Part shown: positions 33,360 through 45,515 of the stretch, piece after piece
Layout: every line of letters begins with the position of its first letter
Numbering within the stretch: position 1 is the stretch's first letter
Source of the DNA: Angiostrongylus vasorum
Taxonomy: Eukaryota; Nematoda; Chromadorea; Rhabditida; Metastrongylidae
NCBI GenBank assembly: GCA_018806985.1
Contig: JADANN010000438.1
Span: 880,001-944,000 of the forward strand
Length of the DNA stretch: 64,000 nucleotides
Direction of reading: 5' to 3'
Notes under the pieces: model-generated
The model's input: the letters and a program-made list of their open reading frames with translations, nothing else
Database searches by the model: none
What the model was told of the DNA's origin: nothing
Translations under genes and position numbers: made by a program

Positions 33360-34960
33360 TAGTGGTTCAGCGCCTCAGTGTGTGACAAAACTGCCATGAA
33401 TCTCTAACGGTTGGCCCCAACTGGATCATCTAACCTAAGGAGTTTGACACTTCTAAACAGAAGTACCGATAGGAATGATCCAAAGGCGCAGCATTCTCCA
33501 ATAAACTACCTATCGCTGCCATCTGGCGAACAACCATAGAAATAAAGAACCGCGTATAAAAAGTCGGTACTCTTCCACTTTGTCGGTCGAGCAGACCCCA
33601 ACAAGCCACTATGGATTACGACTGGAATAAATAGCTCTTCACTTGGATTAATTATTAAGGGAGCGGTACAATTAATGCAAATGATAAGTCATCAATAAGT
33701 ATTTAGTAAGTGCCAGTGTTGGTTGATTACCATATTCTGATGTCCATCGTGACAAAATAGAGCGAAAGAAGCCGGTTACAGTTCAGAAATATCTCACCAG
33801 GTATCAGAAATAATAGAAACGGTGGCGATTTTGGTTATACGAATGTGTTTATCCGAGTTACTTCGTTATGGGACCACCTGAATGACACCTTCAAGCTAAG
33901 TGACCGAAGCAGATAGTGGTCACGAAAGTTTCAATGATTTCTTTTAATTTTACTATATTTAAAACAGAAGCATGACCGAAAAAAGTTGGAGAACTTATAC
34001 GTTCTTTGTAAGTTAAAGCTTTATATGAGATAAAGAGCTTAGTTCATTGAAGTACAAGCTTCATAATGCACAATCGACATGGTCATCTGAACCAGATGGC
34101 CGGAGATTTAGCTTCCCATGCAAATTTTCATGAAGGATTGTTGATATTAATCTGGTCTTGTCACAGCAATGTTGTCATCTTTGCAATGAGTGATGAGGAA
34201 TTGCCTGAGGGCCCCCTTCTCCTCCAAGTCTTTCATCTCTATCAACCATAATCCCCCCATCCCACCAACCAACTCCGTCTTGTTTTGCGCTTCTAAGCTA
34301 TCACTTATTTCCTGATTATAATACCCATGCTATCGTTTTCTGATATTCTTCTTCTCCAAGTGTCATACGACATATGGAAAATGTCTTTTGACTAAAGTCG
34401 ATTTTTTAAATTCCAGTTGAAGTTCTACATTTGCGTTTGCTGATGGTATCACCTATAGTCTCCTCAACTATCGAATAACTCCAGCTGGCAGCAGTAAACT
34501 CCATTTGTCCTCATCGGACATCGGAATCAAACAGAAAACTTAAGGAGCATCAGCCTTTTGTTACAGTGAACTTCTTACTGTTTTTGACAAGAAGGTAGGC
34601 ATGGGTAGCTTAGCATGGCTCTGCCCTGAAACCTATACTGGTTTCCCCGATGCAAAACTCAAACTCTTGCCTAGCTCAGGAGACCGCGATAGGGAATAAC
34701 CACCTTTCGTACATCAAAGGTTACTAGGAGTTTCGAAACAGTCACTTCCGGAGGCTAGCGTACATCAATGAAACACAGCTGGGTTTCAACCATCGAGAAT
34801 GGCCGTTCTCACGAATTATAAAGATAATCCAGAGTTTCCAGGATCGACTTTCTATTAACCTCGGCATTGGATTATAAGTTCATCGTTTTCTCTCTCAGCA
34901 GTCGCGAGATTTTTTAAACAGCATACGTTTACTTCCATACAATAGCACACATACAACACA
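33360..34960. other. no confident gene
   Basis: AT-rich DNA with a weak A-box-like TGGGTAGCTTAGCATGG near 34605. No complete element recognised. Confidence 0.35.
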
Positions 34961-34965
34961 ATCGT

Positions 34966-35001
34966 AGCTGACGTTTCGGCAGAATCGCCTTCTTCAGAGC
35001 C
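34966..35001 (-). ncRNA. hammerhead-like motif
   Basis: Minus strand: GGCT, CTGAAGA, A, GGCG/TGCC stem with a short loop, GAAACGTC, AGC. Stem I (GCT/AGC), core and minimal stem III are all present. Confidence 0.5.
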
Positions 35002-35434
35002 TGGAAGGGTATAGTGATTTGTAATTTACTACGTTGTTATTGAAGTGTTTGACATATCTGAGCTATTTCCTACATGTTGGTCAAGGTTTCAGAATCATCT
35101 GGTTGAGAAAACTTAAGTGGGTGTAGAGAATACTAGTTAGCGGTGGTCAGACAAAGACACTTTGATGTACTTTTTTTGGATGCACTGTGTTAAGCACTGA
35201 AGTGGTTAGAGACACGTAGGAAAACTGTCATTAAATGTGTCTGACTCTCTAAATCCTCTAGTTGATACCGTACCAGATAAGTAAATCTCCTCCTGTAATA
35301 AAGGACTGATGAGAACAAATATCAGAAAATTCAATTCATATGTCGAATAACAAAATTACTTCCAAATTTAAGTAATTCTTCGTATTCTTGTTGAGCAAAC
35401 ACGAGGTGTTATTTTTATTCTTTATTCACGAACA

Positions 35435-35473
35435 AGCTGACGTTTCGGCGGATTTTCGCCTTCCTCAGAGCCG
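35435..35473 (-). ncRNA. hammerhead-like motif, left arm of palindrome
   Basis: Minus strand: GGCT, CTGAGGA, A, GGCG...CGCC stem of 4 bp, GAAACGTC, AGC. Best-formed stem II of the set. Confidence 0.5.
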
Positions 35474-35652
35474 CTTTCTCATGAGTCTTCCACTGAGTGT
35501 GTCGCGTGGAGACCAACCGCACAGCATTCATATGAAAGCGTAACGTAATACAATACATTAATACAATACATTACGTAATACATTACGCTTCCATGTGAAT
35601 CTTGTGCGGTTGGTCTCCACGCGACATATTCAGTGGAAGACTCATAGAAAGT

Positions 35653-35688
35653 GGCTCTGAGGAAGGCGAAATCCTCCGAAACGTCAGC
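35653..35688 (+). ncRNA. hammerhead-like motif, right arm of palindrome
   Basis: Plus strand: GGCT, CTGAGGA, A, a weakened stem II (AGG/CCT), GAAACGTC, AGC. Confidence 0.45.
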
Positions 35689-35849
35689 TTGTTCGTGAAT
35701 AAAGAATAAAAAATAACACCTCGTGTTTGCTCAACAAGAATAGGATGAATCACTAGATCAATGCCGAGGTTAATAGAAAGTCGGACGTGGGATTTATTAC
35801 AAATTTAATTTTATAGGAGGGGTGATTTTCAAAATCAAAGCTCCCGTTT

Positions 35850-36165
35850 CACAGTATTTTCTCTTCAAATGAATATTACAGAATTTCGTTCTGTCATGGC
35901 CAGACCTTTCCTTCCTCTGTGGACTTTGTTGCTTCCCAGATGGAAGTCTGCTAGTCGGTCTCTTTAAGAAGTCTTGTTGTCGATTCTTCACTTCTTATTT
36001 GTTCCAGCGGTTTTCCAGTGGAACTGCCTTTTAGTGAAGATTTTTTCCTTTTTCCTTCACAGAACGGACCTTTGGAAGAATTTCATCTCCCTCTTCTGGT
36101 TCGAAATTTGATGTTTTCTTCGATCCGCTTTGGCTGGAATCGCAACCGGGTATTCCAATAAATCA
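35850..36165 (-). other. possible minus-strand exons
   Basis: Minus-strand frames reading SGSKKTSNFEPEEGDEILPK (near 36110-36060) and NRQQDFLKRPTSRLPSGKQQ (near 35980-35920) look coding by composition. Stops and frame changes separate them, and splice signals are only moderate. Confidence 0.2.
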
Positions 36166-36541
36166 TAAGACCTTCAAAAAATATGGGTCACACACGTCAC
36201 TCTGTGTAAAAGAAAAATTCTGATAATTTATGAAGTTGCGACTTGTCTGTGTGACTCGGCTAGTCTTCTTCCTAAGCATTTTTAGATGATGATAGACAAT
36301 ATCGCTTACAAAATACGAAGTTATTTGAAAGCGGTAAAATATTGCCGACAATAGAGCTCAGACTTTGCCTTCAGGGGGAACTCAGAACGACAGAAAAGAA
36401 AAATGACTACGTACTAAAGCAATGTTCCTTTTTAAATATCTCCTTCGTTTTCATTCTCATTTGTCCTCTAACCCGCATTTTATCGTTTTCCCCTTGACTT
36501 ATCGAATTTTACTATTTTCTCTTATTTTTCTACCTTTTCAG

Positions 36542-36693
36542 AAAACTCACCACCGTTGCTGACCATCATTATTTCATTGTCTGAGTTTCTTGTCCGACAC
36601 GATGGCAGGGTAAACGTCGACGTCATCGAATTTCTGCGTAGTCACATTGCTACCGTAGCACATTCGATGATCACCGTATGGAACGAATGTTAG
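36542..36693 (+). CDS. candidate terminal exon
   Basis: A CCTTTTCAG acceptor ends at 36541. The following frame (NSPPLLTIIISLSEFLVRHD, then VDVIEFLRSHIATVAHSMIT) runs about 50 codons to TAG. An alternative donor AGG/GTAAAC at 36608 would shorten it. Unknown protein; no partner exon identified. Confidence 0.3.
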
Positions 36694-37306
36694 ATGTACA
36701 CAGGTTTTTTTAATTGTCTTAGATATGCAGGTCTATGCTTTTTCCGTTCAAGATCCTACCTATACTAAATCTTTTTAAGTTGTGCTGATAAGCAGTCAGT
36801 TGGTGGCCATTGTGGATGGGAGAGAAATTTTCCAGCTTAGGACCGCGATAACCTCACAATGACGGTAATACCAAGCTGCTGGTTTATTCTTAAACAAGAT
36901 GGAAATGTCAAGATTTTTCTCAGCTTAGGTGATTCCTTGAAGGGATGAGCTCCCGCTACTCATAGTATCTCGACACCTTGGAAACTTTAAGCGATGACAA
37001 GATAATAAACTACGGGAAGCGGGAGCGGTGATGTGAGAAGTAGTGAAAAGTTACCAGTTTGGCAGCTGTATGAAGTATTGGACATATTATTTTCAAGGCA
37101 TTTATCTGGTTTTTCTTACTGTGTTCTTACCGTGAGCGGTTTTTCCGGATCTACTACAATTCATCACCAAATGGTAGGATTTGGAAAAAAACCAAGAGGC
37201 AGAAAGGAAATAGATTGATAAAAAAGAGATAACAAAGGCCAGGCAAAAAGCTCTTAGATCTTATATAAACTCATAATGATACAGAAACAAACTTTGTAGA
37301 CAGTTA

Positions 37307-37588
37307 AAAAAAAAGGATAAAACTCTCAACGTTGACCAACCCCCTTAGGGATGCGCCATGCATTCGACTTCATTAAACATCGTTTGGAGGTGATTGAATG
37401 CTTATCTGACCTTTACAATGACTCGCGGTGGCGTACCTATGTATTGAGCCAGTGCTGCTATCCTCCTAAGCAAGTTTGGTACCAATTTACAGACCGCGGA
37501 GGGATGGAAGGCTCGATGGACTGGGGGGCATGGGAATCGATTCCATGAGCATTGCAGGGGCGCCTCCGACCACTACGCCACACACCCA
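37307..37588 (-). mobile_element. SINE-A copy with 12-bp target-site duplication
   Basis: Reversed SINE-A flanked by TGTAGACAGTTA (37295-37306) and TGTAGCCAGTTA (37589-37600), one mismatch. Confidence 0.93.
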
Positions 37589-38214
37589 TGTAGCCAGTTA
37601 GAGAAATATATTTAGAAAAAATTCCAGTTTTCATGCCTATTCCAGGACGTTTTATATTTCTAATGTACATTAGATAGACTTTACTGAAGCATAGCAACTT
37701 TGTTCAAGCGTAGGGTACCAATTTTGCGGCTTGGAACAAAAAAAAAGATTTCACCTAAGCATTTTTCTTCTGTATTAAATTAGATTTGTACCATGGATAG
37801 TGTTTTTCTTCCCAACTGTTCGTTTGCTCCTACACTTTTTCGCAAATGCTCTTTAGTTAGTTTTGTCGCCCTTTCTGAGTGATTGCTGCTCTGGTTGCTC
37901 TCGCTGTGGTCCCCAAGGGTTTGACGTCGTTGTGTTGCCAAATCAATTCACCCATGGACTGATGTTGAGGTGTATGGTTAATTTCGTATGCAGTTTTCAA
38001 TGAGTGGAAAATCAGCAGTGAGGGTGCAAGCCAGTCGGCACATCAACCATGGGTCCACTCAGCCATCCAGACAGACTCTTCCATATCCCATCTCCCACGT
38101 CATCATTTGTGTTCATCGCCTCAGATTCTCGCCTACACTCTTCAGTTAAAATACTACTAACTGCTACTAACCATTAAAAAGTAGCCACTAGAAAAAGAAA
38201 GCGTTTGAAGTCAT

Positions 38215-38472
38215 CGAGTAATCCTTTAGAAATATGCCACAAGTCATCGGTTTCAGTAAACATCACAGAAATGATTGAATGCATACTTGTGCTACAAAAT
38301 AATTTGCTGATGCCTACCAATGTGTTAAATCAGTGGATTTTATTCTCCCAAACAAGTCTGGTTACACTTCCTGAATAGGGAGTGATGAATGCTTGGTTAG
38401 ACAGAGACATGGGATCGAACCAAATGACCAACCACGTGTTGAAGGACACTAACCACTGCCCTACACGCGCCT
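38215..38472 (-). mobile_element. diverged SINE-A-related copy
   Basis: Reversed, with head GCGTGTAGGGCAGTGGTTAG and B box GGTTCGATCCC, core CAAGTCTGGTTACACTTCCT. Confidence 0.8.
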
Positions 38473-38644
38473 TTTTCATAACAACTATGGTATTTATTCT
38501 TTTTGCCACAGTATACGTTGTTTCGGCATCAAAACATTGAAGGACACGGTCTGACTCTGCTGCCGAACCATGTCGACATCATTCGCTAGGAGTAATTATG
38601 TTCAGGAATTTTGTTGTGTACTGCTGGAATCCAGTGGTCAGTTG

Positions 38645-38647
<3 letters not shown>

Positions 38648-38705
<58 letters not shown>

Positions 38706-38790
38706 TATATACATATACATACGTATATACATATATATACATCAACATATATATGCACATATATATGTATATATGTATGTATATTGTTCA
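38648..38790. repeat. (TA)n microsatellite
   Basis: About 50 bp of pure TA followed by TACATATATA variants. Open frames on both strands here are artefacts. Confidence 0.98.
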
Positions 38791-38937
38791 TGTTTCATCT
38801 ACTGCTTTGAAATCCTTGATAGTCAATCTAATTCATTCAGTTGGGCAAAATTAGCATCGCTGATTTCCTTAAATTGTCAGTTTGTCCTTACACACTGTTT
38901 AAACTCACATTTCGGAAGTAATAAAACTAAAACAGTT

Positions 38938-39229
38938 ATAAGGCGGGGATAGCGCAGTGGTTAGTGATCCATCGATCAGGAAGCAAAGGCGCTTGTTCGA
39001 TCCCCCGCCCTGACGCTATCTCCAAGATTTCAAGGACAAACGAGTCGACTAGCATTCTACAACATTCATAAAGAAGGAGATATCCTCAAGTAGCATCCGA
39101 AACAAAAACGCGAAATGTTCGAAGACCGTTGTGGACGATGAATGCGGAGAAACGAATCGAATGTAAGAAGTGCTGGGATCAGCATAGTAGACGTGATAAC
39201 AGGTCTTCTGAAATAAAATAGAAGCTAAT
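38938..39229 (+). mobile_element. SINE-B short-form copy with target-site duplication
   Basis: Head GCGGGGATAGCGCAGTGGTT, B box TTGTTCGATCCCCC. The head ends can pair like an acceptor stem (GCGGGGA with the C-rich end). Flanked by TAAAACAGTT at 38928-38937 and 39230-39239; the match extends 3 bp further with one mismatch. Confidence 0.93.
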
Positions 39230-39609
39230 TAAAACAGTTTTATCTCCAGCGGAAGCATGTCTGCAGCTGCTGTATTTCCATGTGTTTTCTCGCTTTTCTT
39301 CTCCCTTTCCAGCTATCCGTAATGTGGTAACAGTTTCATCACACTAGCTTTTCCTCCGATTTTTTAGTGTCTTCATTGCTGTATTGTATTCCTCTTTTTT
39401 CGTCATCATCGATATGTTGAACTCTGGCGAACATTTGTGAAGTTACGCAGATGCCTAATGGTTACCTACTCATTTAGACACTTAGATAAACCATCTTCAC
39501 ATATCAAATGGGTTTCATCGTTCTTTTTCCACAGGCTTCATTTCCTGCGGTCATCATTTGCATAGGTGGTCGAGCTACAACGTTCGGCTACAACTTCAAT
39601 CTCTATTAT

Positions 39610-39670
39610 TTTCCCTCATAAACGCTCTGAATGCTGGTCGAGGGTGGTTTTCCCTGGAAGCCCAGGATAG
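39610..39670 (-). mobile_element. SINE-B fragment
   Basis: GAATGCTGGTCGAGGGTGGT and CCTGGAAGCCCAGGATAGC match reversed SINE-B. Confidence 0.5.
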
Positions 39671-39873
39671 CAAAGTTTGCATTGCCCGATACTAAAGAAA
39701 ATTATGACAAACTGCTGATTATTGTTAAAATGAAGTACGTTCTTCAGAAACCTTACAAATGCGGGAGAAAGAATCGAACGGCTACGACGGAGTTCAAAGT
39801 CAACTAGAAAGGTTGGGTTCGCGAGCTTCTCACGTCTAGAAAATAGCAGGACGGAATGCCGTTGATATGACAG

Positions 39874-39960
39874 ATGGCGCAATCATGTGGTAGAAGTTGT
39901 ACTTCTCACCATCCATCAACAGAATTTAAGCGATCAATGTCGAATTTGTACAGGAAAACG
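39874..39960 (+). CDS. candidate exon with perfect donor
   Basis: ATG at 39874 opens 29 codons (MAQSCGRSCTSHHPSTEFKR, then SMSNLYRKT) that end exactly at a GTAAGT donor. The ATG follows TGACAG, so it could also be an internal exon. A strong TATTTTCAG acceptor at 40205 would join in the same phase to SELFLLLFLKHSVARYSPSS, but that continuation is less convincing and runs into a repeat C copy. Confidence 0.35.
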
Positions 39961-40311
39961 GTAAGTTCAGGCGCACGAAGCCCGATGGTGTGGTGGGAGG
40001 CCGTTCACGACACATTTCTGTACACTGCACCGACATCTCATTCGCCTTTCATACAAGACCATCCATCGATGACATCACCTTCATCATCGTCGTTATCATC
40101 ATCCTCCTCGTCGTTGTAGTGTTGTCGGTCTAATGCTAACATATTTTGATGGTCATGACGATGTGTTATCTTGGCGGTTGTACAGCTGATTTACCGTATT
40201 TTCAGTCAGAACTGTTCCTTCTACTTTTCCTTAAACATTCAGTAGCACGCTACTCACCGAGTTCTTTTAGTTACAATGATTTTAATGGTTTTTTCTTCTT
40301 ATCTCTTCTCA

Positions 40312-40697
40312 ACTTTTACCACCTCGTCGTGGCTAGGGGGGTGTTCTAGGTGTCGGACTGCGATATACAGCGGAGTGTTCATTTTCCTAGCATGGCATTG
40401 CGATTTGAGAAAGAGTCCAATACTCTCATCCTGGAGCCCAGCTAAGAGTTAACCAATACCAGGATCCACCATCGTCCTGATATGAAACTAATCTCATGGT
40501 GAGAAATCTCCCTCGGATCCACAACGGTGGCGACTGCCTGGGATGGGGACGAATTGATGAACTGAGGTAGGCTTTGGCTAGGCTGACTTCAGGGATTCCA
40601 GAGAACCACAGTGGCTAGACCAGTAAATGTCCGACTGAATGGAAATTTTGCTGGGGCTCGCACAACCAGTGAAGACGGGCCATCCAAGTATCCAAGT
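40312..40697 (-). mobile_element. repeat C copy
   Basis: Reversed full-length copy (TTTACCACCTCGTCGTGGCT to CCATCCAAGTATCCAAG), moderately diverged. Confidence 0.9.
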
Positions 40698-40704
40698 TTT
40701 TTCA

Positions 40705-43410
40705 ATGTTTTCTTAATATTTTACCTCTCATATAATATTAAACACAACACTTAGGGATTAACGATCATAACTCTGGTCTTTTTGACCACATCCTTTTAGC
40801 GGATTCGTTATAATAGTATTAGTACCATAGTAGTAATAATAATGACTACATAAGTACAGTTACCAGTGATAATGAAAAATAATAATTTTGAAGACTCATC
40901 GTCACACGTTGTACAGGTCCTAGCATTCTTCCATTCGTTATTTTTCTTAGAGCTGTCGTCCATAGAAGTAGGTGGTGTGGTTACCGTGTGGACTCGGTTG
41001 CGGCTTAAGAACCACTTTATTGAAATGTTGAAGGCAAGGTTAGCTTTCCATGGAATCCCAAAGTATCCGTGCTATGGTAGTCCCAAATGTTCATCATAGA
41101 CAGTTGGGGGGCTTCAGGACTGAGTCTATTCTTGTGGCGGAGCCAATACCAATATGAATGACATTAATTTTGGTGCCCTTCATCTCATCGGTTGGGCCGT
41201 TCATCGAAGTACAGTTGGAGTTCTGTTATGAATAACGCCATTCATCCAATGGAAAATAGCTGTCGTCAGAGTGCTATATGCAAAATAAAATAATTCACAA
41301 ATACTAGCAAATAAATTTTAAGGAAGGGTTTTTTTCTGGAATTAGTGAGTGATAAGTAATTATGAGTGAGAGTAGAGGGGGAATCGCGTACTCTCATTTA
41401 TTAGGCTGTTCATCCCTTTCCACCTCAACCAATCTCCCCCTTATTCAGAGAAACTGACATAATATCTTTTAGTTCAGGTCCAATCAGGTTTTCTGCGGTT
41501 CTGAACAATATATGCGAGAACAGCACAAACGAGAAACGAAGTTAATGGCCGTAGTTTTTAATCGAATGCTTTCCGGTAATTTCGTCTACAGGAATTTTCA
41601 TTCGACGACGATGACAAAGTGTGTTTGTCATTAACCTAAATCGAAATTCATAACAAGATTAAGGACGTCGATAAAAATGAAAATGTCGATATTCGGAACC
41701 AACTGTTTGATGAAAACAGGAAACTCGTCCCAAAGTACAACGGAATGAGAGTTTTTCCAACAACATGGTGCTTCGCTGTGGGTGGTATACGATAACTAGC
41801 CTAATTTTATGTGACTGGTGGAAAATTGTAAAAGTTTTCTTTTTTTTTACTTAGTTATCACATAAGGCTTAGACGAATTCACTTCAACCTATAACTGAAT
41901 AGCTAAGGTTGTCAGTCGTTCTGGAAAAGATTAGCTTTGCTCACGTCTATTATGACGAAGTGCTTGTCGTGGAGGTAATTTTTCAGGTTTCAGAAACGAT
42001 AAAAATCGGACATAACTTTGCCCGGGCCAATTGAAGCCGTTTCTCAGCCAAGCGTTTTCTGCTGCCACGTGCATTCGAAATTTATAGTGATGCGAACAAC
42101 CTTCATCGTCACCACTTTACCCTCATATCAGCGATCAGTCGATAAACCCTATCCAGAAGTACAAAGCGTGTTTGTGAGGGTGATGTGCCCATCATCCGTG
42201 TTTCGTCAATGGATTCTTCATGAACTGATTTCTGTGCAGATGCAGTGGTAACAACTGGCGTGCTGAAACCCGAGAAGCTGCCTTCTCAACCGTCAATTCA
42301 TGTGAAGTTGTTCTTTGATGATAGAGTCCTGATATCCCAGTGCCTTCACCTAATCGTCCGTAATCGCCTACAGTGCCTTATCCAGCTTTCTTTATACAGA
42401 TCGACAGGAAGTCCCGGCTCTGCCATGGCCGAGTTTCAATAGCCATGTCATTGAACGCAAAGCCGAAAAACCAACGAGACATGTAGGAATCGTCTAATTC
42501 TGTCGTTCATCATCGTTAACGTTTGCTATTGTGAAAGTTTCCAAGCAGTAGATGATCTTGGCACCCCATAGTCATTTTGATTTTCGCTTTTCAAATAGAG
42601 TGTGTTGTGTCCTGCTTTCTAAATTCTGTTCACTTATTGCTTTAACCACCACCACGAAACACAGTCTCCGAAGAAAGCGAGTTTAGGGAGAGCAATTCAG
42701 TATAGCTGTTAAGTTTTTTGGGGTGGTATCGTGAAAGCAAGCCCAGGTACCAGGCGAAAATCACATTTCCGTCAACAATGGAACTCAAAGAATTAGACAG
42801 ATGTTCTCGCTGTGAAACCGATAAACCACTGAACTATGTGGTTTTCTACAGATGGTTTAACCGACTCCGATTATTTCGTGCTAAATACATAGCTTTGATG
42901 GTGCTTATCTCAAAAGCTAGCCATTTTTCAGTTATGATGGAGTTTTCTTCATGGTAGTTCTTCTTCTGTTTTTTTATTACAAAACACCTGATTGCTTCCG
43001 TCATCATAAGAATGGTCACGATCACAGCCTAAGATGTGCTCAGATGAGACTTCAGGTTATTGATGATGTTTGTTGGTCGACTGCTTATTTGCCTCCTCAT
43101 CGTTGTTCTCGTCATCCTCTACTCAGTGGATCAGGCCTACTATTGCTTTCGAACATTTTCAATCATATTTTCGAGAGTTACCGAATGACCAACAGACAAT
43201 TTTTTTGTTATGTAGTGGTGGCTGCATAGTAATAGTCCATTTAAAAACCAGTTATGGTCTGAGATTATTCACCTACAGTTCCTTTCGCGCTGAACTCATT
43301 CCGGTGAAAGAATAGAGTCATACTAGATATTTTACCTTCTATCACTTATCAGGAATATCCGATGGAGTTACTGTTTTTTTCGCCTAAAAATTTGAAGATC
43401 AGGGGTATAC
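40705..43410. other. no confident gene or repeat
   Basis: Several 65-92-codon frames (40866, 42018, 42718, 42951) lack splice signals in matching phase or homology. This is one of the longest repeat-poor stretches in the window. Confidence 0.35.
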
Positions 43411-43425
43411 AAGTAATCAGATAAG

Positions 43426-43704
43426 TATAATAAAGCTTTCGGCATTGGTCAATCCCTGAGTGATGTGCCATGCATTCGACCTCATTAAGCTCGTTTGGAG
43501 GTGATTGAATGCATATCTGGCCTTCAAAATGACTTGCGGTGGCCTACCGATGTATCGATTCAGTGTTGCTATCCTTCCAGACAAGTCAGGTGCCAATTCG
43601 CAAATCCTGGAGCGATGGAAGGATCGGTGGGCCATGGGCGCGGGGATCGATTCCACGTGTGTGTTGCAGGGTGCCTCCGACGACCATTGTGCCACACATG
43701 CCGT
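43426..43704 (-). mobile_element. SINE-A copy with 15-bp target-site duplication
   Basis: Reversed SINE-A flanked by the perfect repeat AAGTAATCAGATAAG at 43411-43425 and 43705-43719, the longest duplication in the window. Confidence 0.96.
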
Positions 43705-44374
43705 AAGTAATCAGATAAGAATCGTATCTTTCATCTCTAGAATGTCTCACTTCATCACATGTCTACGGCAAATAGATTTTTCCTCTTGAAAAAAGTCTAT
43801 ATGTTAGTTTCCGGAATTCCTGTAGAATGGGAAACTGGCAATTGCTTCCGTCCACGTTATAATCTAAACATAAACCCTCCTTGTTTCAGCTGTGGTATGC
43901 GACTTTAACTAACATATTTTCGTGTTTTTTTCTTTCGTTTCTTCTTCATTTGCGATTCGTTTTTCTTCTCCTCTGATGATGGATTTCTGTTTCAATTTAT
44001 GACCGGCTACACATCATCAAGGCCAAGATGCTATCTTCAGCACAATTCGTTCAAACGACATCACAACCAATGTGGTCTCTCACTGGAAACGATCCTAATC
44101 TGTGTAGACGAGGCTGATCGTCTCGACGTGCTATTAAATATTTAGACTTCTTCCTGAGGTTTTTTTTGTCTTAACAACTTTTCTTCATAAAATTCCTTAG
44201 AATATACTGTCGCAACTGCTTTGAAGGTGAAAAAATTTTCTTGAAAATAGAAAACTCATGCATTTTTTCATAGGATTTACGGCTTTTACAAGCGTCTTTT
44301 TGCCTTCATAGAAAATCGTTGCTATGAAACATGGGATTATTACAACGCGCAATGGGATAGTACGATAACTGAGT

Positions 44375-44669
44375 TACTTACTTGGATACTTGGATGGCCC
44401 GTCTTCACTGGTTGTGCGAGCACCAGCATATTCTCCACTTTTTTCGGACTTTTGCTGGTTTAGCAATTGTAGTTCCCTGGTGTCCCGATGTCAGCCTAGC
44501 CAAAGTCTGCAACACGTCGTCACCACCACCGGCATTCGCCGACATTTGTGGATCAGAGGGAGATTTGCCACCATGGAACTAGTTTCACACCAGGACGGTG
44601 GTGGATCCTGGTATTGATACACCCAGGTACACCTCTCAGCCATGACGAGGCTGTAAACCGTCGGGAGGA
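44375..44669 (+). mobile_element. repeat C copy with internal deletion
   Basis: Starts TTACTTGGATACTTGGATGG and ends AGGCTGTAAACCGTCGGGAG. About 100 bp is missing after GGATCCTGGTATTG. Confidence 0.9.
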
Positions 44670-44694
44670 CTGCAATAACGAACTCATAGAAAGA

Positions 44695-44905
44695 TAGACC
44701 GAATGAAACTTTCGGCATTGATCTATCCCGTAAAGATCCTCTATGAGCCATCAGTAGTGTAATCACTTTTATCTTCCCAGAGAAGTTTGATAGTAATCTA
44801 TCTCCTAGAAGGATTGGATGGATTAGTCAGCCCGAGGCGTGGAGTCGAAACTAGAATCTTGTGGTACGTGTAATAGTACATCTCTAACCGCTGCGCTCCA
44901 GACAC
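44695..44905 (-). mobile_element. diverged SINE-A-related copy
   Basis: Reversed: TTTCGGCATTGATCTATCCC 3' end, core AAGTTTGATAGTAATCTATC, head GTGGAGTCGAAACTAG and TAACCGCTGCGCTCCAGAC. Confidence 0.7.
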
Positions 44906-45167
44906 TCCATTGTTTCGATATTTTTTTGTTGTTTTGAATTAGTTACTGTTCTCCAATATCATCTTCCCCCCATTTCCTTAAATTTTTTCTCACCTTGAAC
45001 GTTCTGCTTCGTATTTTCTATTTCAACAACTTTCTCGATTTTCAGAAGTTCCGCACAGTAGACGTTTTCTAAAATTCGGTTCAAAATTTAGTTTTATTAG
45101 GTAAATCTTAATTGTTTTGTTTTTTTCCTAATATCTGTTCTAATCCTTTTTTTTAAATTGATCCGTC

Positions 45168-45515
45168 TTCACGTCTACTGTGCGGATCCCAGCATTTCTC
45201 ACATTTAATTCGTTTCCTCGCATCCATCATCCACGAAGGTCTTCCAAGTCTTTACGTGTGGCTTCGATTGCTGCTTGAGGATGTTCATTTCATCTTGAGT
45301 GTCACAGAATGCTGGTCGAGCAGTTTCCCCCTGGAGTCCTGAGATAGCCCGGCTGGAGCGTTTCCAACTGGATTGCAGAGAGTGGTATTTCCCCATACAA
45401 GTTCGGTACCAATTTACCGACCCTGGAGTGTGAGAGGCTTGGCTGGCCTGGAGCGGAGTCGAACTAGCACCATGCTTGTGATGACGGACATCACTACCAC
45501 TGTGCTACCCGCCTA
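45168..45515 (-). mobile_element. SINE-B long-form copy
   Basis: Reversed: 3' end CTACTGTGCGGATCCCAGCA, shared core AAGTTCGGTACCAATTTACC, B box GGAGTCGAACTAGC, head end CACTACCACTGTGCTACCCG. Confidence 0.93.

Larger units (their letters stand above)
35383..35742. mobile_element. 360-bp near-palindromic fold-back element
   Basis: TATTCTTGTTGAGCAAACAC at 35383 is inverted at the right end (35723-35742). Arms of about 170 bp are nearly complementary, and the centre is an ACAATACATTA-type AT-rich stretch. Each arm carries a hammerhead-like motif, in opposite orientations. Confidence 0.92.

Noticed and set aside
38943..39010. Possible real tRNA gene
   Set aside because: A and B boxes and an acceptor-like pairing exist, but the anticodon arm does not fold properly and the unit continues into SINE-B with a target-site duplication.
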